From NCBI RefSeq assembly GCF_014652915.1, contig NZ_BMZS01000002.1, positions 168,590-232,589 on the forward strand: a DNA stretch of 64,000 nt, given 5' to 3'. The DNA is from Thalassobaculum fulvum. GTDB lineage: Bacteria; Pseudomonadota; Alphaproteobacteria; Thalassobaculales; Thalassobaculaceae. Shown one piece after another: positions 59,871 to 64,000 of the stretch. The notes under the pieces are model-generated. The model was not told the origin of the DNA. It saw only the letters and a program-made list of their open reading frames with translations, and did no database searches. Position 1 is the stretch's first letter; each line of letters opens with the position of its first letter. The position numbers were made by a program, and so were the translations under genes.

Positions 59871-61853
59871 TCAATCAGCGTCGCCGACGCCGGCATGGGC
59901 CGGCCGCCAGCTGGCCCGCCGGGGTCCCGGGGCGCCGACCCGCAGGCGGCGGTCGGCGAGCGAGACCAGGCCGCCCAGCACCATCAGCCCGCAGCCGCCC
60001 CACAGCCACATGACCAGCGACTTGACGTAGATCCGCACGGTCCACCGGCCGTCGCCCGCCGGCTCCCCGAGCACCGCGTACACGTCGGCATCGGGGCGCG
60101 AGCGGATCGCCGCCTCGGTGGTTCGCTGCCCCTCGACCGGATAGAACCGGCGCTCGGATTCCAGGCGGTCGCCGGACGGCAGCACGAAGACCCCGACCTC
60201 GGCCTCGTAGTTCGGGCCGTTGCGGTTGATCACGCCCTCGAAGGTCAGGGTGCGGTCGGCGATCTCGATGCGGTCGCCGGGGCCGGCGAACCGGACCACC
60301 TCGGACGAGAAGAAGGTCTCGCCGACCGCGCCCATGATGAACACCGCGACGCCGAGATGCGCGAGGCTCATCCCGTAGGCCGAGCGCGGCAGGCCGAGCG
60401 CCCGCGCTACCGACTGCCCGAGCGGGATGCGGAACAGCCGCACCCGTTCGGCCCATTCGGTGATCACCGAGACCGCCAGCCAGACCGCCAGGCCGAAGCC
60501 GATGGCGGCACCGACCGGCGCACCGCGCAGGTACAGCACGGACAGGCCGATGCCGACCGCGGCGAGCGCCGCCACCCACAGCCGGCCGAGCGCGCCGGCG
60601 AGATCGCCGCGCTTCCAGGCCAGCAGCGGGCCGACGCCGAGCGCCAGGATCATCGGCACCATGATCGGCACGAAGGTCGCCTCGAAGTACGGAGCGCCGA
60701 CCGAAACCTTCTCGCCGGTCACGGTCTCCAGCGCCAGCGGGTACAGGGTGCCGATCAGCACCGTGGCGGCCGCCGTGCTCATCAGCAGGTTGTTGAGCAC
60801 CAGCCCGCCCTCGCGGCTGATCGGCCGGAACATGCCGCCGCCTTCCATCGACGGTGCCCGCCAAGCGTACAGGATGAAGCTGGCACCGATCGCGACCGCC
60901 AGCAGCCCCAGGATGAACATGCCGCGCTCGGGGTCGACCGCGAAGGCGTGCACGCTGGTCAGCACGCCGGAACGCACCAGGAAGGTGCCGAGCAGCGAGA
61001 ACGAGAACGCCACCAGCGCCAGCAGGACCGTCCAGCTCTTCAGCGCGCCGCGCTTCTCGACCACGATCGCCGAGTGCAGCAGCGCGGTGCCGGCCAGCCA
61101 CGGCATGAAGCTGGCGTTCTCGACCGGGTCCCAGAACCACCAGCCGCCCCAGCCGAGCTCGTAGTAGGCCCAGCCGGAGCCGAGCGCGATACCGGCGGTC
61201 AGCATGGTCCAGGCGGCCAGCGCCCAGGGCCGTACCCAGCGCGCCCAGGCCGGATCGACCCGGCCCTCCAGCAGCGCCGCGACGGCGAACGAGAACGTCG
61301 TCGAGAACCCGACATAGCCGAGGTACAGCATCGGCGGATGCAGGGCCAGGCCGATGTCCTGCAGCAGCGGGTTCAGGCCGTTGCCGTCGATCGGCGCCGG
61401 CGACAGCCGCTCGAACGGGTTCGAGGTGAACAGGATGAACGCCAGGAACCCGACCCCGATCATCGCCTGCACCGCCAGGGTCCGGGCCCTGAGCCCGTCC
61501 GGCAGGTTGCCGCCGAACGCCGCCACCGCCGCCCCGAACAGCGCCAGGATCAGGACCCACAGCAGCATCGAGCCCTCGTGGTTCCCCCACACGCCAGACA
61601 GCTTGTAGATCAGCGGCTTGGCCGAGTGCGAGTTGCTGGCGACGTTGACCAGCGAGAAGTCGGAGACCAGGTAGGCGTGGGTCAGCGCCCCGAAGGCGAT
61701 GGCGACGGCGCCGAACTGCACCAGCGCCGCCGGCCGCGCGAACCCGGTCAGCCCGGTGTCCCCGCGCGCGGCCCCCCACAGCGGGACGGTCGCCTGCAGC
61801 AGCGCCACCATCAGCGCCACCGTCAGCGCGACGTGCCCGAGTTCGGCGATCAC
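59871..61853 (-). CDS. ccmF: Cytochrome c haem lyase subunit CcmF
   Basis: A 660-residue membrane protein with about fifteen helices. [19 protein letters not shown] is the WWD haem-handling motif, [18 protein letters not shown] a conserved periplasmic loop, and RREGGL-like [10 protein letters not shown] follows. With CcmH and CcmI it ligates haem to apocytochrome c. Start overlaps the ccmE stop by four bases. Confidence 0.96.
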   Translation of the reverse strand: MIAELGHVALTVALMVALLQATVPLWGAARGDTGLTGFARPAALVQFGAVAIAFGALTHAYLVSDFSLVNVASNSHSAKPLIYKLSGVWGNHEGSMLLWVLILALFGAAVAAFGGNLPDGLRARTLAVQAMIGVGFLAFILFTSNPFERLSPAPIDGNGLNPLLQDIGLALHPPMLYLGYVGFSTTFSFAVAALLEGRVDPAWARWVRPWALAAWTMLTAGIALGSGWAYYELGWGGWWFWDPVENASFMPWLAGTALLHSAIVVEKRGALKSWTVLLALVAFSFSLLGTFLVRSGVLTSVHAFAVDPERGMFILGLLAVAIGASFILYAWRAPSMEGGGMFRPISREGGLVLNNLLMSTAAATVLIGTLYPLALETVTGEKVSVGAPYFEATFVPIMVPMILALGVGPLLAWKRGDLAGALGRLWVAALAAVGIGLSVLYLRGAPVGAAIGFGLAVWLAVSVITEWAERVRLFRIPLGQSVARALGLPRSAYGMSLAHLGVAVFIMGAVGETFFSSEVVRFAGPGDRIEIADRTLTFEGVINRNGPNYEAEVGVFVLPSGDRLESERRFYPVEGQRTTEAAIRSRPDADVYAVLGEPAGDGRWTVRIYVKSLVMWLWGGCGLMVLGGLVSLADRRLRVGAPGPRRASWRPAHAGVGDAD

Positions 61854-62326
61854 GAGCCGGACCCCGGCATCGGCTTGCCCGGCTCCCAGTGACCCTGCTT
61901 CTTCAGGGCGTCGGCAACCTCGGGCGGCATGTAGTTCTCGTCGTGCTTGGCCAGCACCTCGTCAGCCTCGAAGGTGCCGCCGGCGAGCCGGCCCTGGGCG
62001 ACCACGCCCTGGCCCTCGCGGAACAGGTCCGGCAGCACGCCGACATAGCGGATCGGCAGGGTGGTGTTGCCGTCGGTGACCAGGAAGCGGATCTCGCCGT
62101 CGCCGGGGCCGCGGGTGACCGAGCCCTCCTCGACCAGCCCGCCGACGCGCACCCGGCGGTCCGGGCCGATCTCCTTGGCCGCCAGGTCGGTCGGGCTGAA
62201 GAAGAACACCACGCTGTCCTGGAAGGCGGTGAGCACCAGGGCGACGGCGATGCCGAGGAACGCCAGCCCGCCGATCACCAGCGCCAGCCGGCGATTCTTG
62301 CGCGAGCGGTAGGGGCGGCGGCTCAT
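61850..62326 (-). CDS. ccmE: Haem chaperone CcmE
   Basis: A 158-residue periplasmic haem chaperone with one N-terminal anchor (residues 14-34). The covalent haem-binding His128 lies in [26 protein letters not shown] is the typical OB-fold strand. Coupled to ccmD by ATGA. Confidence 0.96.
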   Translation of the reverse strand: MSRRPYRSRKNRRLALVIGGLAFLGIAVALVLTAFQDSVVFFFSPTDLAAKEIGPDRRVRVGGLVEEGSVTRGPGDGEIRFLVTDGNTTLPIRYVGVLPDLFREGQGVVAQGRLAGGTFEADEVLAKHDENYMPPEVADALKKQGHWEPGKPMPGSGS

Positions 62327-62523
62327 GCCGGGTTCTCCCGGACCGCGTCGGCAGACCGACGGCGGGTGTCCAGGCCGGCCGCGCGCAACCGCTCGACCTC
62401 GGCCTCACCTCGGCGGGCGCTGATCCAGGCCCAGGCCACCAGCCCGGCCATCACCCCGAAAGCAACGGCGTAGGACGGCCAGACGAAGACCGCGTAGCCG
62501 CCCATCGCGAAGAATTCCGACAA
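62323..62523 (-). CDS. ccmD: Haem exporter protein CcmD
   Basis: A 66-residue single-span membrane protein ([25 protein letters not shown]...), the typical CcmD start. It helps release holo-CcmE from CcmABC. Overlaps ccmE by ATGA; 96 bases separate it from ccmC, the only larger gap in the cluster. Confidence 0.93.
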   Translation of the reverse strand: MSEFFAMGGYAVFVWPSYAVAFGVMAGLVAWAWISARRGEAEVERLRAAGLDTRRRSADAVRENPA

Positions 62524-62619
62524 TGCCGGATCGCTCCTGTCAGTCCCTGTACCCGCCCGGTCTGAACGTAGGCGATGTGCCCCGATCCGCCAAGGCGCGA
62601 TGCCGCTTCCGCGACACCG

Positions 62620-63339
62620 TCACGCATCCGGCAGGGACAGCCGGAGCTGGCGCAGGCGGCGTTCCGCGTACAGGGCGCGGATTCGCAGCAGCAGGGCGAC
62701 CGCGAACACCGCGAAGTAGCCGCCGGCCATCACAAACAGCGGCGTCAGCATGGCCGGGTCGATGGTCGAGCCGCCCATCCGCAGCACGCTGGCCGGCTGG
62801 TGCAGGGTGTTCCACCAGTCGACCGAGAACTTGATGATCGGCAGGTTGACCACGCCGACCAGCGCCAGCACCGCGCCGGCCTTGCCGCCGCGCTCCGGGT
62901 CGTCGAACGCGTTGGTCAGCGCCATGTGGCCGAGATACAGGAAGAACAGCACCAGCACCGAGGTCAGGCGGGCGTCCCAGACCCACCAGGTGCCCCACAT
63001 CGGCTGGCCCCACAGCGCCCCGGTGACCAGCGCGATCGCCGTGAACCCGGCGCCGACCGGCGACGCCGCCCGGGCCGCCAGGTCGGCCAGCGGATGCTTC
63101 CACACCAGGAACGCCGCGCTGGCCAGCGCCAGCGTGCTGTACCCGGCCAGCGCCACCCAGGCGGCCGGGACATGGACGTACATGATCCGCACGGTCTCAC
63201 CCTGCTGGTAGTCGGCCGGCGAGTTGAGCAGGCCGAGCCAGAGCCCATAGCCGAGCAGGCCGACGGCCGCGACGCCGAGCCACGGGAGCAGCGCGTTGGC
63301 GAGCCGCAGGAAACGGGTCGGATTGGCGAAGCGATGCAT
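62620..63339 (-). CDS. ccmC: Haem exporter protein CcmC
   Basis: A 239-residue six-helix membrane protein. WGTWWVWDARLTSVLVLFFLYLG is the WWD motif that presents haem to CcmE; MYVHVPAAWVAL and WWNTLHQPASVLR contain the flanking conserved His residues. The ATG at 63339 lies 14 bases after the ccmB stop. Confidence 0.95.
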   Translation of the reverse strand: MHRFANPTRFLRLANALLPWLGVAAVGLLGYGLWLGLLNSPADYQQGETVRIMYVHVPAAWVALAGYSTLALASAAFLVWKHPLADLAARAASPVGAGFTAIALVTGALWGQPMWGTWWVWDARLTSVLVLFFLYLGHMALTNAFDDPERGGKAGAVLALVGVVNLPIIKFSVDWWNTLHQPASVLRMGGSTIDPAMLTPLFVMAGGYFAVFAVALLLRIRALYAERRLRQLRLSLPDA

Positions 63340-63353
63340 GCCCTGGATATCCC

Positions 63354-64000
63354 CTACTCGACCGCCTGACGCAAGGCCGCTCCGGCCGCCAGCGGCGCCA
63401 GCGGCACGGCGCCCGCCAGCAGGGCCGCCAGCAGCAGCAGGTGCGGCCGGGTCTCCAGCCCGGCGCTGCCGGCTTCCACGGCCGCCACCCCGAAGATCAG
63501 CACCGGGATGGTCAGCGGCAGCACGATCAGCGCCACCAGCACCCCGGCCCGCCGGGCGCCGACCACCAGCGCCGCCCCGACGGTGCCGAGCAGGCTGACG
63601 GTCGGGGTGCCGAGCAGCAGGCCGGCCATCAGCGCCGGATAGGCGGCCGCCGGCAGGTCGAGGGTCACCGCCAGCAGCGGCGCCAGCAGCACCGTCGGCA
63701 GCCCGGTGGTCAACCAGTGCGCCACCGCCTTGGCCAGCGCCACCACCGCCAGCGGCAGGCCGGACAGCGCCAGCAGGTCGAGGCCGCCGTCGTCGGCGTC
63801 CTGCTGGAACAGCCGGTCGAACGACAGCATCGCCGCCAGCAGCGCGGTCACCCACAGCACGCCGGGGGCGATCCGGGCCAGCAGCGCCGGCGTCGGCCCG
63901 AGGCCGAGCGGGAATAGCGCCACCACCACCACGAAGAACGCCAGGGTCATGGCGACGTCGGCCCCTTGGCGTCGGGCCAGCCGCAGATCGCGGCCGATCA
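63354..64000 (-). CDS. ccmB: Haem exporter permease CcmB, N-terminus cut
   Basis: At least 215 residues of the CcmB membrane subunit. The frame is open to the window edge, and the residues before the internal ATG at 63950 read IGRDLRLARRQGADVA, the normal CcmB N-terminal region, so only the first few residues are missing. TLAFFVVVVALFPLGLGP and LSFDRLFQQDADDG are family sequences. ccmA would be expected just beyond the edge. Confidence 0.93.
   Translation of the reverse strand, partial: IGRDLRLARRQGADVAMTLAFFVVVVALFPLGLGPTPALLARIAPGVLWVTALLAAMLSFDRLFQQDADDGGLDLLALSGLPLAVVALAKAVAHWLTTGLPTVLLAPLLAVTLDLPAAAYPALMAGLLLGTPTVSLLGTVGAALVVGARRAGVLVALIVLPLTIPVLIFGVAAVEAGSAGLETRPHLLLLAALLAGAVPLAPLAAGAALRQAVE

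Noticed and set aside
58188-61892. 1234-codon plus-strand open frame across the ccm genes
   Set aside because: It is a shadow of ccmI, ccmH, ccmG and ccmF, which are unambiguous on the other strand.
1-64000. tRNA, rRNA, riboswitches, insertion sequences, prophage and integration sites
   Set aside because: I looked for conserved tRNA arms, transposase motifs and riboswitch cores near purE, nthA and the transporters and recognised none. A covariance-model search would be needed to exclude small RNAs.

Overview
The window looks like a chromosomal segment of a high-GC alphaproteobacterium, probably of the Rhodospirillales type. The main signs are the alphaproteobacterial nucleoid protein GapR, a three-gene proton-translocating transhydrogenase (pntAA-pntAB-pntB), a COQ9-family ubiquinone protein, purEK, a System I cytochrome c maturation cluster and many transporters for organic nitrogen compounds. 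Coding density is high and many genes are coupled by ATGA or GTGA overlaps. I see no rRNA, tRNA, insertion sequence, prophage or CRISPR array.

Layout. Bases 1-8,600: a cut DUF1028 gene, an MFS carrier, a PhnB-like protein, iron storage genes (bfd, bfr) with a GST and an alpha/beta hydrolase between them, a glycosyltransferase with a G-quadruplex-prone leader, an N-formylglutamate amidohydrolase, DUF1244, a putative HExxH protein and gapR. 8,700-20,300: fused indolepyruvate ferredoxin oxidoreductase, an AHSA1-type protein, UDP-glucuronate 4-epimerase, SIMPL protein, GlcD-type flavoprotein, ABC1/UbiB kinase, PaaG-like enoyl-CoA isomerase/hydratase and an RlmI-like methyltransferase. 20,300-30,400: a lipoprotein, the pnt operon, a PAS-like protein that seems to need a CTG start, an L,D-transpeptidase, HIT and VOC proteins, a CGNR regulator divergent from azlCD, an AIM24 protein and a Na/Pi cotransporter.

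Bases 30,400-39,200 form one nutritional locus: GntR regulator, peptide ABC transporter (with a permease-ATPase fusion), its binding protein, a divergent M20 amidohydrolase and a LysR regulator. It fits uptake and hydrolysis of a small peptide or N-carbamoyl amino acid. Bases 40,009-44,061 hold the most unusual gene: a 1350-residue protein with an N-terminal CHAT (caspase-like) protease, a central STAND-type NTPase and nine nearly identical 40-residue TPR units. This is the architecture of an NLR-like signalling or self-killing sensor. Next come a cobalt-type nitrile hydratase operon, rpsU with its terminator, def-COQ9, purEK, a receiver/Hpt pair, small genes, an RTX protein with a duplicated module, a polar amino acid ABC transporter whose binding-protein cistron is flanked by strong stem-loops, an M24 peptidase, and ccmB-C-D-E-F-G-H-I on the minus strand. 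ccmB is cut by the window edge.

Several intergenic palindromes suggest local regulation. A 12-base palindrome is shared by two genes 11 kb apart, a 16-base palindrome lies between the CGNR gene and azlC, and a 7-2-7 repeat sits at the promoter of the peptide-binding protein. A family of REP-like inverted repeats built around GAGCCGGAACCCAC occurs in four gaps.
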